A stretch of 64,000 nt of DNA from Gilliamella sp. ESL0441 (GCF_019469185.1 NZ_CP048264.1:620001-684000), one strand, 5' to 3'. Shown: positions 37,771 through 46,300, counted from the stretch's first letter. The notes: generated by a model not told the origin, from the letters alone. A program made the numbers and translations.

Positions 37771-38595
37771 ATGCCATCAAAATATCAACCCCAAATCCTT
37801 GGTTGGATAGGTGATTTAGATAAAGGCGGTAACTATTTGACGGGTGCCGATCAACGTTTATTGTATGCTAATGATAATTATTGTGCTTTTATTCGTAAAA
37901 AATTATCAGATCAAATATTCTATACATCTATTTTCTTAGTTGTTTTTTTTCTTTCGTTAATTGTAATTTATATGTTTTTTTTGTTAATTTTCGGTTTGGA
38001 TCCTAAAAAACAAAATTTGATTTTTATTATAGTTATTATTGGATTACTAACTTCTTTGTTTACATTGTATATTTCTATCCCCGAAATATATCAAAATTTA
38101 TTTACACGTCGGGGAAGCCCCATCATTTTCAATCGCAAAACCGGTAAAGTGTATGTCAATGAAAGCTATTTTTTCAATTTTAAGGTATTACGCAACCCTT
38201 TAACCTTTTTGCATCCCAATAAAAAACGTATTAAAGAATACGATTGGGCGTATTTACAAGGGGTGGTGGTGCATAACTATTCCCGATATTCCCTCAATAG
38301 CACCATATTAATGGTGTGCGAACCCAATACCAATAAAACCATCGACCATATTATGTTAGATCCGCTACGCAATGGCATTGGTAGTTATCAGGTCTGGGGT
38401 TGGGTCAATAATTTTATGTGTGCGAACGATTTAATCAGCTTGAACGACGGTAAATACAAATGGGAACAAGAAACCCAATTTAAAAAAGAGATTATAAAAG
38501 GTCAAGGTTGGCCAGACTGGATGGTCGAAGCATTTAATGCCACCACGCATGACGAGCTAGCTGATATCAAACAAAAGTATAATGTTGAGTCATAA
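37771..38595 (+). CDS. Putative immunity membrane protein, paralog 4 (subfamily C)
   Basis: 274 aa. Subfamily C: N-terminus KYQPQILGWIGDLDKGGNYL with TGADQRLLYAND; C-terminal marks VLRNPLTFLHPNKK, VVHNYSRYSLNST, DHIMLDPLRNGIGSYQVWGW. The spans are unlike paralogs 1-3 (SIFLVVFFLSLIVIYMFFLLIF, then FIIVIIGLLTSLFTLYI) with the short basic loop LDPKKQN between them. AATCAGGAG precedes the ATG. It carries CEPNT where others have CKPNT. Confidence 0.82.
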   Translation: MPSKYQPQILGWIGDLDKGGNYLTGADQRLLYANDNYCAFIRKKLSDQIFYTSIFLVVFFLSLIVIYMFFLLIFGLDPKKQNLIFIIVIIGLLTSLFTLYISIPEIYQNLFTRRGSPIIFNRKTGKVYVNESYFFNFKVLRNPLTFLHPNKKRIKEYDWAYLQGVVVHNYSRYSLNSTILMVCEPNTNKTIDHIMLDPLRNGIGSYQVWGWVNNFMCANDLISLNDGKYKWEQETQFKKEIIKGQGWPDWMVEAFNATTHDELADIKQKYNVES

Positions 38596-38641
38596 TAAAC
38601 TTGGATATAACGCTATACAATAAGGAATCAGGAGTAAAACC

Positions 38642-39466
38642 ATGCCATCAAAATATCAACCCCAAATCCTTGGTTGGATAGGTGATTTAGATAAAGGCGG
38701 TAACTATTTAACAGGTGCCGATCAACGTTTATTGTATGCTAATGATAATTATTGTGCTTTTATCCGTAAAACGAAATCAAATCAAATTTTTTATTTATTT
38801 ATCAGTTTGATTTTAATTATTTTGTTAATTCCTACGATGGTGTTATTAATACTTTTATTTTTTGTATATAATACTGAAAATGAATCAGAAATAGCAATTC
38901 TATCTATTTCGTCATTTATCCTTTGTTTTTTTGCAATCTACATTATTATTCCTGAATTTTACCACAACTTGTTTACTCGCCGAGGTAGCCCCATTATTTT
39001 TAATCGTAAAACGGGTAAAGTATATGTCAATGAAAGCTATTTTTTCAATTTTATGGTATTACGTAACCCTTTAACATTTTTGCATCCAAATAAAAAACGT
39101 ATTAAAGAATACGATTGGGCGTATTTACAAGGGGTAGTGGTGCATAACTATTCCCGATATTCCCTCAATTCCACTATCTTAATGGTATGCAAACCCAATA
39201 CCTATAAAACCATTGACCATATAATGTTAGATCCGCTACGCAATGGCATTGGTAGTTATCAGGTCTGGGGATGGATCAATAATTTTATGTGTGCGAATGA
39301 TTTAATCAGCTTGAACGATGGCAAATACAAATGGGAACAAGAAACCCAATTCAAAAAAGAGATTATAAAAGGTCAAGGTTGGCCAGACTGGATGGTCGAA
39401 GCATTTAATGCCACCACGCATGACGAGCTAGCTAAAATCAAACAAAAATATAATATTGAGTCATAA
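38642..39466 (+). CDS. Putative immunity membrane protein, paralog 5 (subfamily C)
   Basis: 274 aa. N-terminal 43 residues match paralog 4 almost exactly, including silent positions, but the spans differ fully (LFISLILIILLIPTMVLLIL; IAILSISSFILCFFAIYII) with an acidic loop (YNTENESE). That loop resembles the subfamily B type more than paralog 4, so the variable segment may have moved between copies. The C-terminal domain is subfamily C with VWGWINN instead of VWGWVNN. Confidence 0.82.
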   Translation: MPSKYQPQILGWIGDLDKGGNYLTGADQRLLYANDNYCAFIRKTKSNQIFYLFISLILIILLIPTMVLLILLFFVYNTENESEIAILSISSFILCFFAIYIIIPEFYHNLFTRRGSPIIFNRKTGKVYVNESYFFNFMVLRNPLTFLHPNKKRIKEYDWAYLQGVVVHNYSRYSLNSTILMVCKPNTYKTIDHIMLDPLRNGIGSYQVWGWINNFMCANDLISLNDGKYKWEQETQFKKEIIKGQGWPDWMVEAFNATTHDELAKIKQKYNIES

Positions 39467-39514
39467 TAATAAGTTGGATATAACGCTATATAATAAGGAA
39501 TCAGGAGTAAAAGC

Positions 39515-40354
39515 ATGCCATCAAAATACCGTCCACAAATACCCGGTTGGATAGCTGATTTAAATAAAAACCCGACATATTTAATGGGAGAGGATGATCG
39601 ACTACTTTATGCCAATGATAATTATTGTGCTTTTATTCGTAAAATAGAAGAGGATCAAGTTTTTTATTCATTTCTTTTTCTTTTAGCTTTAGTTATGGCA
39701 GTACCAGGAATTTTTATAGGATTCGAGTTATGTTTTAGTCTTATAAATTTTCATGATAAAGAAGATATATATTTTTTTATGGTAGATATTGTTGGTTTAT
39801 TAGCTATGATATTTGCTTTTTTTAATATTATTTTGCCAGGTTTATACCAAAATCTTTTTACACGTCGTGGAAGCCCAATAATTTTTAACCGCAAAACGGG
39901 TCAGGTTTATGTGAACGAAAGTTACTTTTTTAATTTTAGAATTCTTTATAACCCAATTTATCTTTTCCACCCGAATAAAAAGCGTATTAAAGAGTATGAC
40001 TGGGCGCATTTACAAGGGGTAGTAGTGCATAACTTTTCTCGAAACTCACTAGTTACCATTATATTAATGGTATGTAAACCTCATACTCATAAGACAATCG
40101 ACCATATACTGTTAGACCCACTACGCGCAGGTATAGGCAGTTATCTGGTCTGGGGTTGGGTTAATAACTTTATGTGTTTTGATGAATTAATCGACTTAAA
40201 TGAAGGCAAATATAAAACTGATGAAGAGCTCCAATTCAAAAAAGAGATTATTCAAGGTCAAGGTTGGCCAGACTGGATGGTCGAAGCGTTTAATGCCTCC
40301 ACGCATGAGGAGCTAACTGACATCAAACAAAAGTATAATGTTAAAGCATCATAA
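39515..40354 (+). CDS. Putative immunity membrane protein, paralog 6 (subfamily A)
   Basis: 279 aa, second member of subfamily A, separated from paralog 1 by four B and C copies. The C-terminal domain (FRILYNPIYLFHPN, NFSRNSLVTIILM, CFDELIDLNEGKYKTD) equals paralog 1 nearly base for base, while the N-terminus reads PGWIADLNKNPTYLMGEDD and the spans and loop (FSLINFHDKEDIYFF versus FLPINFDDREDIYAS) have diverged moderately. The spans are thus recognisably homologous to paralog 1, unlike in other comparisons. Tail: NASTHEELTDIKQKYNVKAS. Confidence 0.82.
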   Translation: MPSKYRPQIPGWIADLNKNPTYLMGEDDRLLYANDNYCAFIRKIEEDQVFYSFLFLLALVMAVPGIFIGFELCFSLINFHDKEDIYFFMVDIVGLLAMIFAFFNIILPGLYQNLFTRRGSPIIFNRKTGQVYVNESYFFNFRILYNPIYLFHPNKKRIKEYDWAHLQGVVVHNFSRNSLVTIILMVCKPHTHKTIDHILLDPLRAGIGSYLVWGWVNNFMCFDELIDLNEGKYKTDEELQFKKEIIQGQGWPDWMVEAFNASTHEELTDIKQKYNVKAS

Positions 40355-40400
40355 TAAGCTTGGATATAATGCTATACAATAAGGAATAAGGAGTAAAAGC

Positions 40401-41237
40401 ATGCCATCAAAATATCAACCCCAAATCCTTGGTTGGATCGGTGATTTAGATAAAGGCGGTAACTATTTAACAGGTGCCGATCAACGTTTATTGTATACCA
40501 ATGATAATTATTGTGCTTTTATCCGTAAAACGAAATCAAATCAAATTTTTTATTCATTTATTTTATTTTTAGGTTTATTTTCTGGTGTTGCTGCGTTATT
40601 TTTTGGTATTAAGTTAACTGTACTACTTTTAAGTACAAAACATAAAGATGATTTACATATACTTGTTCTCTTGATAATTGGTTTGACCACATGTGGTTTT
40701 GCTATTTACATTCTTATTCCTGAATTATTTCAAAATATTTTTACTCGTCGAGGTAGTCCAATTATTTTCAATCGTAAGACCGGTAAAGTGTATGTCAATG
40801 AAAGCTATTTTTTTAATTTTAAGATATTACGCAACCCTTTAACCTTTTTGCATCCCAATAAAAAACGTATTAAAGAATACGATTGGGCAGATTTACACGG
40901 GGTGGTCGTGCATAACTATTCCCGATATTCCCTCAATTCCACTATCTTAATGGTATGCAAACCCAATACCAATAAAACCATCGACCATATTATGTTAGAT
41001 CCGCTACGCAATGGCATTGGTAGTTATCAGGTCTGGGGTTGGGTTAATAACTTTATGTGTGCGAACGATTTAATCAGCTTGAACGATGGCAAATACAAAT
41101 GGGAACAAGAAACTCAATTCAAAAAAGAGATTATAGAAGGTCAAGGTTGGCCAGACTGGATGGTCGAAGCATTTAATGCCACCACGCATGAGGAGCTGGC
41201 AGACATTAAACAAAAGTATAATGTTAAAGCGTCATAA
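40401..41237 (+). CDS. Putative immunity membrane protein, paralog 7 (subfamily C)
   Basis: 278 aa. N-terminus identical in type to paralogs 4 and 5 (LLYTNDNYC where they have LLYANDNYC). The spans are again new (FILFLGLFSGVAALFFGIKL, then LVLLIIGLTTCGFAIYILI) with a basic loop TKHKDD. C-terminal domain is subfamily C with small changes (WADLHGVVVH, FQNIFTRRG), while the extreme tail HEELADIKQKYNVKAS is that of subfamily A paralog 6, another sign of segment exchange. Confidence 0.82.
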   Translation: MPSKYQPQILGWIGDLDKGGNYLTGADQRLLYTNDNYCAFIRKTKSNQIFYSFILFLGLFSGVAALFFGIKLTVLLLSTKHKDDLHILVLLIIGLTTCGFAIYILIPELFQNIFTRRGSPIIFNRKTGKVYVNESYFFNFKILRNPLTFLHPNKKRIKEYDWADLHGVVVHNYSRYSLNSTILMVCKPNTNKTIDHIMLDPLRNGIGSYQVWGWVNNFMCANDLISLNDGKYKWEQETQFKKEIIEGQGWPDWMVEAFNATTHEELADIKQKYNVKAS

Positions 41238-41283
41238 TAAACTTGGATATAACGCTATACAATAAGTAATAAGGAGTAAAAGC

Positions 41284-42102
41284 ATGCCATCAAAATATAA
41301 CCCCCAAATCCTTGGATGGATAGGTGATTTAGAAAAAGGTCCCACATATTTAATGGGTGCTGATGAGCGACTACTTTATGCCAATGATAATTTTTGTGCT
41401 TTCATTCGTAAAAAAAAATCAACCCAAATTTTTCATTCATTGATGTATATTCTTGTTATTTTATCCTTTCCTGTTGCAATGTATATGTCTTTACAATTAA
41501 TTCTGTTATGGGATGAAGACGATGAAATTTATTTTTTGACGTTACCAATATTTATAGAGGTCATTTCAGTAGTTGCTATGTATCTTATAATTCCTGAACT
41601 TTATCATAATTTATTTACTCGCCGAGGTGCCCCAATCATTTTTAACCGTAAAACAGGTAAAGTTTATGTCAACGAAAGCTATTTTTATAATTTTAAATTT
41701 CTAAAAAATCCGCTTACCTATTTACACCCGAGTAAAAAACGTATTAAAGAGTATGATTGGGCTTATTTACAAGGGGTAGTGGTGCATAACTTTTCCCGAT
41801 ATTCACGCAATAGCACCATCTTAATGGTATGTAAACCTCATACCCATAAGACAATCGACCATATACTATTAGACCCATTACGCGCTGGTGTAGGCAGTTA
41901 TCTGGTTTGGGGTTGGGTCAATAACTTTATGTGTTTTGATGAGTTAATCGACTTAAACGAAGGCAAATATAAGACTGATGAAGAGCTTCAATTTAAAAAA
42001 GAGATTATAGAAGGTCAAGGTTGGCCAGACTGGATGGTCGAAGCATTTAATGCCACCACGCATGAGGAGCTAGCCGACATCAAACAAAAATATACTATAT
42101 AA
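41284..42102 (+). CDS. Putative immunity membrane protein, paralog 8 (A/B recombinant)
   Basis: 272 aa. A visible hybrid: N-terminus mixes C-like PQILGWIGDL with A-like KGPTYLMGADERLLYANDNFC; the middle (RRGAPIIF, FYNFKFLKNPLTYLHPSKK, SRYSRNSTILM) is subfamily B like paralog 3; from CKPHTHKTIDHILLDPLRAG onward it is subfamily A (CFDELIDLNEGKYKTD). The spans are unique (LMYILVILSFPVAMYMSLQL; VISVVAMYLII) with a very acidic loop WDEDDEIY. The end KQKYTI is shorter than in the other copies. Last member of the array. Confidence 0.82.
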   Translation: MPSKYNPQILGWIGDLEKGPTYLMGADERLLYANDNFCAFIRKKKSTQIFHSLMYILVILSFPVAMYMSLQLILLWDEDDEIYFLTLPIFIEVISVVAMYLIIPELYHNLFTRRGAPIIFNRKTGKVYVNESYFYNFKFLKNPLTYLHPSKKRIKEYDWAYLQGVVVHNFSRYSRNSTILMVCKPHTHKTIDHILLDPLRAGVGSYLVWGWVNNFMCFDELIDLNEGKYKTDEELQFKKEIIEGQGWPDWMVEAFNATTHEELADIKQKYTI

Positions 42103-42125
42103 CGAAAGAAAAAATAGAGATAAAA

Positions 42126-42980
42126 ATGTTTAAACAGTACATTTTATTAAAAGGAACGATCAGCCAACTGCAAATATTCGATGACCCAAAAGAGTCTCAA
42201 TCATATTATTCCAGCTTAATCGATGAAATAGCTTCTAATATTGTAATGGTAATTCTATTTTTAATTTTAATACTTTTCCCCTTCTTGATAATGTTTTCAT
42301 TAGGTAGCATTACATTGAAAGGGAAAGGATTTTGTTGTTTTGTTGGGCGTAAATTTGTCGAAGGCAAATTAACCCATATTAGCTTTAAAAACGGTGACTA
42401 TGTGGAAATGGTTGTGGATAAAAGTGATGATAACCATTATCAATCTTATGCTGTCAGAATACCGAAAACCCACGCTTTATATTTTCCTCACTCAGTAGAT
42501 ATGCCGACTTTGTATCAATTAAAGAATTCAGCTAAAGTGGTAGGGGTATTATGCTTATTAATTTATATGATTTGTATGTTTATGTTCTATTTTAATTCTA
42601 GTCTGGATAGCGATTTATTTCTGTTTTTTACTTTTTCAATCTTTTATATGTTTTTGAGTTTTACAATTTTATTTTTTTTCTTATTGGGTGGTCGTTATTC
42701 TTTTATCGGTAATCGCATTTTTGCCACATTAGGCTACCCCAAACCTTGGTCTCATAATACGTCAGCTGAACATGAGCGTTTTAAAAAATTAAACCGTTCG
42801 GGCGATCCTGAACTGTATGGCGATCCACAAACCCCCGAATTTGAACGAATCAAAATACGAGACGCCAAAGCCACTTATTACTGCCGAACGCCAATCGTAC
42901 CGGATTGGGTCGAGGTGATTGATGAACGGGGCTTTACGCCTGATCTTGATGATCAAAAATCACATTTTAATCAAATATAA
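42126..42980 (+). CDS. Uncharacterised four-span membrane protein at end of immunity array
   Basis: 284 aa, not homologous by eye to the eight preceding paralogs. Hydrophobic segments near residues 36-60, 136-155, 160-178 and 180-197. A soluble loop between the first two (GKGFCCFVGRKFVEGKLTHI and on) and a C-terminal tail with YPKPWSHNTSAEHERFKKLN are hydrophilic. It starts 23 nt after paralog 8 in the same direction and is the last gene before a large convergent hairpin, so it belongs to the module. It could be the cognate immunity protein of the effector, or another accessory protein; I cannot decide. Confidence 0.75.
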   Translation: MFKQYILLKGTISQLQIFDDPKESQSYYSSLIDEIASNIVMVILFLILILFPFLIMFSLGSITLKGKGFCCFVGRKFVEGKLTHISFKNGDYVEMVVDKSDDNHYQSYAVRIPKTHALYFPHSVDMPTLYQLKNSAKVVGVLCLLIYMICMFMFYFNSSLDSDLFLFFTFSIFYMFLSFTILFFFLLGGRYSFIGNRIFATLGYPKPWSHNTSAEHERFKKLNRSGDPELYGDPQTPEFERIKIRDAKATYYCRTPIVPDWVEVIDERGFTPDLDDQKSHFNQI

Positions 42981-42998
42981 CATGATGGAATATAAAAG

Positions 42999-43068
42999 AT
43001 GCGTTATCTATTGAAAATTAGCTAAACAATTTTGTTTAGCGTTTAAGTTATTCGAAATAATAACGCAT
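42999..43068. terminator. Convergent nested hairpin between T6SS module and LRR gene
   Basis: Outer arms ATGCGTTAT (42999-43007) and ATAACGCAT (43060-43068) enclose a 9-bp hairpin GCTAAACAA/TTGTTTAGC (43021-43040). GTTTTT follows the outer arm at 43071-43076 in the plus direction. It lies between the 3' ends of two convergent genes. Confidence 0.65.
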
Positions 43069-43088
43069 AGGTTTTTACAAATAAAATG

Positions 43089-44990
43089 CTAAAGTATTTG
43101 ATCATTATTACTGTTTTCGCGGATGTTGATTAATTCAATAAAACATTCTTTAGCGGCTTGCTGATATTCATGCACCTCTTCATTTGACAATTTTTCGATC
43201 GTTTTTTCTTCAAACAGTTTAATATTACCTAAAAATGACCAGCGGGGAACAGATATTTGTATTTCATTGTTAACAAATACCGCAAATAGTGTGACATCAT
43301 CATTCCCAATATTTTCTCGGTAGGTGATATTTTTGATGTTTTTTACATCTACGAGCAAACTTTTACCGACGAATAAATCATTGGGTAAAACCGTTATTTG
43401 CGTATTATTTAATTTTAAACTTTCTCCTACTGATAATTTATTCGGTAATTGAGAAATCGAAGTATTAGATAAATCAAGGTCACCCCTTAGCGTAAGGTTA
43501 TTCGGTAATGTTTTAATCTGACTGTAATTCAATATCAAATCCTGTTTAACTGAAAGCGTTTTAGGAAGATGAGTTATTGGGGTGTTCATTAAGTTCAAAT
43601 TATTGACTACCAGGTTATCTGGTAAATTGGTTATCAACGTGTTATTTAACCTTAAATCTTTTACTGATAAATTATTTGGTAGTTTTTTTAGCGGAGTATT
43701 ACTGACATCTAATTCGTTGTGAACATATAAATTATCGGGTAATTCGGTTAATAGGGTATTACTTGCATCTAAGTTTAAACTTACATGTAGATTTTTGGGG
43801 AGCTGAGTCATTTTACTTGAATTGATATCCAAAAATCCTTTTATATATAAATTATCAGGCAATTGGAGTAGGGATGTTTCATTTAGTTCAAGATTATGAT
43901 CGATAAAAATCGTATCGTGTTTAATGAAGTAATTAAATTTTTGTTCATTTAAAAGTTTGAATAACTCTTTATATTTTTCTTGTATCTTATCATTGTCTAA
44001 AATGGTTTGATTAACAGTGTCAACGTTTGTCTTATTTTCATTATTATTGATTAAGTCAATATTATAAGCTTCAGACCGATTTTTTCTTTTTTCAGACAAC
44101 TCTTCTACACATTCACGGGCCGCATTAAGATATTCTTCATTACTGCTGGTTGAAAACCTCTCATTAAGTTTTGACTCAAAGGATTGTAGATTACCAAGAA
44201 ATGACCAATGTGGTACAGATACTTGTATTTCACCGTTGATATATACCGAAAATAAAGAAATATCTTCTTCCCCAACGTGTTCACGATAAACAATATTTTT
44301 TATATTATTTACATCTAAATGTAAACTTCTGCCTACTGATAAATCCTCTGGTAGTTCAGTAATTAATGTATTATTTAAGATTAATTTTCCACCAACTTTG
44401 AGATTGTTCGGTAATTTTTTTACTAAACTGCGCTCAAAATCTAAATCATTTTTGACTGTAAAATTATCAGGTAATTGGGTGATAAAACTTTCACTTAAAT
44501 TTAAATTATCAACGCTCAAATCGTCAGGTACTGATGTGATAAAGCTATTATTCAGATCTAAAAATCCTACGGTTAACTGGTTTGGTAAATCTGTGATAAA
44601 ACCACAAAACATGATATCAAAAGTCCCGTTAATCGATAAATTTGAGGGTAGGGTGGTCAGTGAAGTTTTATTGTTACAAGTTAGATCGCCTTTGACAGAT
44701 AAATTAGAAGGTAGTTGACCCGTATAATCTCTTAAATAAAAATTTTGATTGATGACAATTTCATTATTATTTATTGAAAAATTTATATTTTTTTGTGTTA
44801 AATAGTCAATGAAATCTTGATAAGGAGTTTTTATATTATCATTATTTTCAATATTGATATGATTGATATTTTCTGTTGTTTCAGTAATGGTTTGGTTATG
44901 CGTAGCCGTTTTAGCAGATAAGGATGATGTGATTAAAATCAGACTGAAACCAAATATACTCAATAGCTTTTTGTTTTCGAGAATATCCAT
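43089..44990 (-). CDS. Secreted leucine-rich-repeat protein with duplicated architecture
   Basis: 633 aa with an N-terminal signal peptide (KLLSIFGFSLILITSSLSA). The body has two homologous halves (about residues 35-300 and 330-625). Each has a leader (KNINFSINNNEIVINQNFYL; QKFNYFIKHDTIFIDHNLEL), then 8-11 bacterial-type LRRs of 20-21 residues with the pattern LP-x-NL-x-V-x-x-x-L-x-L-x-x-T-x-I-T, and a cap with VDVKNIKNITYRENIG, SVPRWSFLGN and an AA-x-EC helix. The ATG at 44990 has GAGGATC upstream. The LPxNL repeats recall IpaH/YopM-type LRRs, but no ubiquitin-ligase domain is present. Probably periplasmic or exported; role unknown. Confidence 0.85.
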   Translation of the reverse strand: MDILENKKLLSIFGFSLILITSSLSAKTATHNQTITETTENINHINIENNDNIKTPYQDFIDYLTQKNINFSINNNEIVINQNFYLRDYTGQLPSNLSVKGDLTCNNKTSLTTLPSNLSINGTFDIMFCGFITDLPNQLTVGFLDLNNSFITSVPDDLSVDNLNLSESFITQLPDNFTVKNDLDFERSLVKKLPNNLKVGGKLILNNTLITELPEDLSVGRSLHLDVNNIKNIVYREHVGEEDISLFSVYINGEIQVSVPHWSFLGNLQSFESKLNERFSTSSNEEYLNAARECVEELSEKRKNRSEAYNIDLINNNENKTNVDTVNQTILDNDKIQEKYKELFKLLNEQKFNYFIKHDTIFIDHNLELNETSLLQLPDNLYIKGFLDINSSKMTQLPKNLHVSLNLDASNTLLTELPDNLYVHNELDVSNTPLKKLPNNLSVKDLRLNNTLITNLPDNLVVNNLNLMNTPITHLPKTLSVKQDLILNYSQIKTLPNNLTLRGDLDLSNTSISQLPNKLSVGESLKLNNTQITVLPNDLFVGKSLLVDVKNIKNITYRENIGNDDVTLFAVFVNNEIQISVPRWSFLGNIKLFEEKTIEKLSNEEVHEYQQAAKECFIELINIRENSNNDQIL

Positions 44991-45218
44991 ATTTAAGATC
45001 CTCAAGAGTAAATAGCTTACTCCTTAATTTACTAAAAGAAGTTAAACCAATTAGTGTTATTAGTAATCGAAATGGATTAGATGTATAGGTTATTGTAATA
45101 AGTTTTGTTTTATATTTCAATGAGTTCAGAACGGTGTGTAACACACCGTATTAATTTGTCGATTATTGATAAGCTTTCTTAAATTGGGTTGAATGCTTTT
45201 AAGGCGTTAACATTAACT
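44991..45218. other. Gap between acuI and LRR gene with palindromic hairpin
   Basis: 228 nt on the same-strand boundary. It holds a near-perfect palindrome at 45131-45149 (ACGGTGTGT-A-ACACACCGT) that would end or stabilise the acuI transcript; no T-tract follows. The promoter of the LRR gene should be here but no clear one is seen. Confidence 0.45.
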
Positions 45219-46214
45219 TTATTGTTTTACATCAACCACATAACGACCTTTTATTTGACCAGCTATCATTTTAGTGGCGATATCATTGCAGTCGTTTAAA
45301 GTTATGGTCTTGCCAATATGAGACAGTATTGACGCATCAAGATGTTGGGATAATAACTGCCATGCCGCAACACGATTGTGATAATTTGCCATCACACTAT
45401 CAACACCGGCTAATGTTACGCCACGCAAAATAAACGGCGCAACCGTTGCTGGTAAATCCATACCTTGTGCCAATCCACAGCAAGCCACTATGCCACCATA
45501 TTGTGTTTGTGCACACGCATTTGCGAGTGTGTGTGATCCAACGACATCGACAACAGCAGCCCATTGTTCTTTTTGGAGTGGTTTGCCCGCTTGTTTTAAT
45601 GGTTGGCTATCAATAATAGTGGTTGCACCAAGTTTGCGTAGGTAGTCTTGATCATCCATTTTGCTGGTCGAGGCTGTCACGCTATAACCTAATTTGCTTA
45701 GCAGGGCAACGGCAATGGAACCCACGCCACCACTTGCACCCGTTACAAGTATAGCGCCATTTTGCGGTTTGATGCCGAAATCAAGTAGTCGTTTTACACA
45801 TAAGGCGGCGGTATAGCCCGCAGTACCCAAAACCATTGATTGATAAGGGGTGATATTTTGTGGTAACGGAATTAACCATTCTGATTTTAAGTAGGCATAT
45901 TGTCCTAAACATCCCCAGTGGGTTTCACCACATCCCCAACCGTTTAAGATGACCATATCCCCTTTTTGATAGTGACCATTTGCACACTCAATGACACAAC
46001 CCACGCCATCAATACCCGGTATCATTGGCCATTGCCTGACAACGGGACTTTTGTTAGTGAGTGCTAATGCATCTTTATAGTTAATGCTTGAGTAGTGAAC
46101 TTCGATTAATGTGTCACCTTGTTGAGCAAGTAATTGCTGTTGGGAAACGGTTTTTATAGAACTTGTAAAACCGTGGTTTTCATCTTTTTCTAATATAATA
46201 GCTTTGAATGACAT
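45219..46214 (-). CDS. acuI: AcuI/YhdH-type NADPH acryloyl-CoA reductase family oxidoreductase
   Basis: 331-aa quinone-oxidoreductase-like MDR enzyme. The start SFKAIILEKDENHGFTSSI, the family signature INYKDALALTNKSPVVRQWP, PGIDGVGCVIE and the Rossmann VTGASGGVGSIAVALLSKLG are diagnostic for YhdH/AcuI, which reduces the toxic acryloyl-CoA to propionyl-CoA with NADPH. It lacks the structural zinc cysteine cluster. AAGGAATAACC precedes the ATG. The promoter is embedded in two palindromic operators, pointing to derepression by an electrophile or ester-sensing TetR protein, probably the gene at 51979-52584. Confidence 0.9.
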   Translation of the reverse strand: MSFKAIILEKDENHGFTSSIKTVSQQQLLAQQGDTLIEVHYSSINYKDALALTNKSPVVRQWPMIPGIDGVGCVIECANGHYQKGDMVILNGWGCGETHWGCLGQYAYLKSEWLIPLPQNITPYQSMVLGTAGYTAALCVKRLLDFGIKPQNGAILVTGASGGVGSIAVALLSKLGYSVTASTSKMDDQDYLRKLGATTIIDSQPLKQAGKPLQKEQWAAVVDVVGSHTLANACAQTQYGGIVACCGLAQGMDLPATVAPFILRGVTLAGVDSVMANYHNRVAAWQLLSQHLDASILSHIGKTITLNDCNDIATKMIAGQIKGRYVVDVKQ

Positions 46215-46300
46215 GGTTATTCCTTATTACATTTGGCAATCTAAGGTATGTTTACTCACTGAATTGGTAGAACAGGTAGTCAGTGAACAGGCTGATTTAA

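Larger units (their letters stand above)
35139..42102 (+). repeat. Eight-copy tandem gene array, unit 871-887 bp
   Basis: Gene starts recur at 35139, 36026, 36900, 37771, 38642, 39515, 40401 and 41284. Each unit holds one gene and a 43-48-nt spacer with a conserved pattern (AATAAGCTTGGATATAA, then AATAAGGAATCAGGAG or a variant). Subfamily order is A B B C C A C H, where H is a hybrid. All copies are intact, with no frameshifts, arguing for selection on each. Confidence 0.93.
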
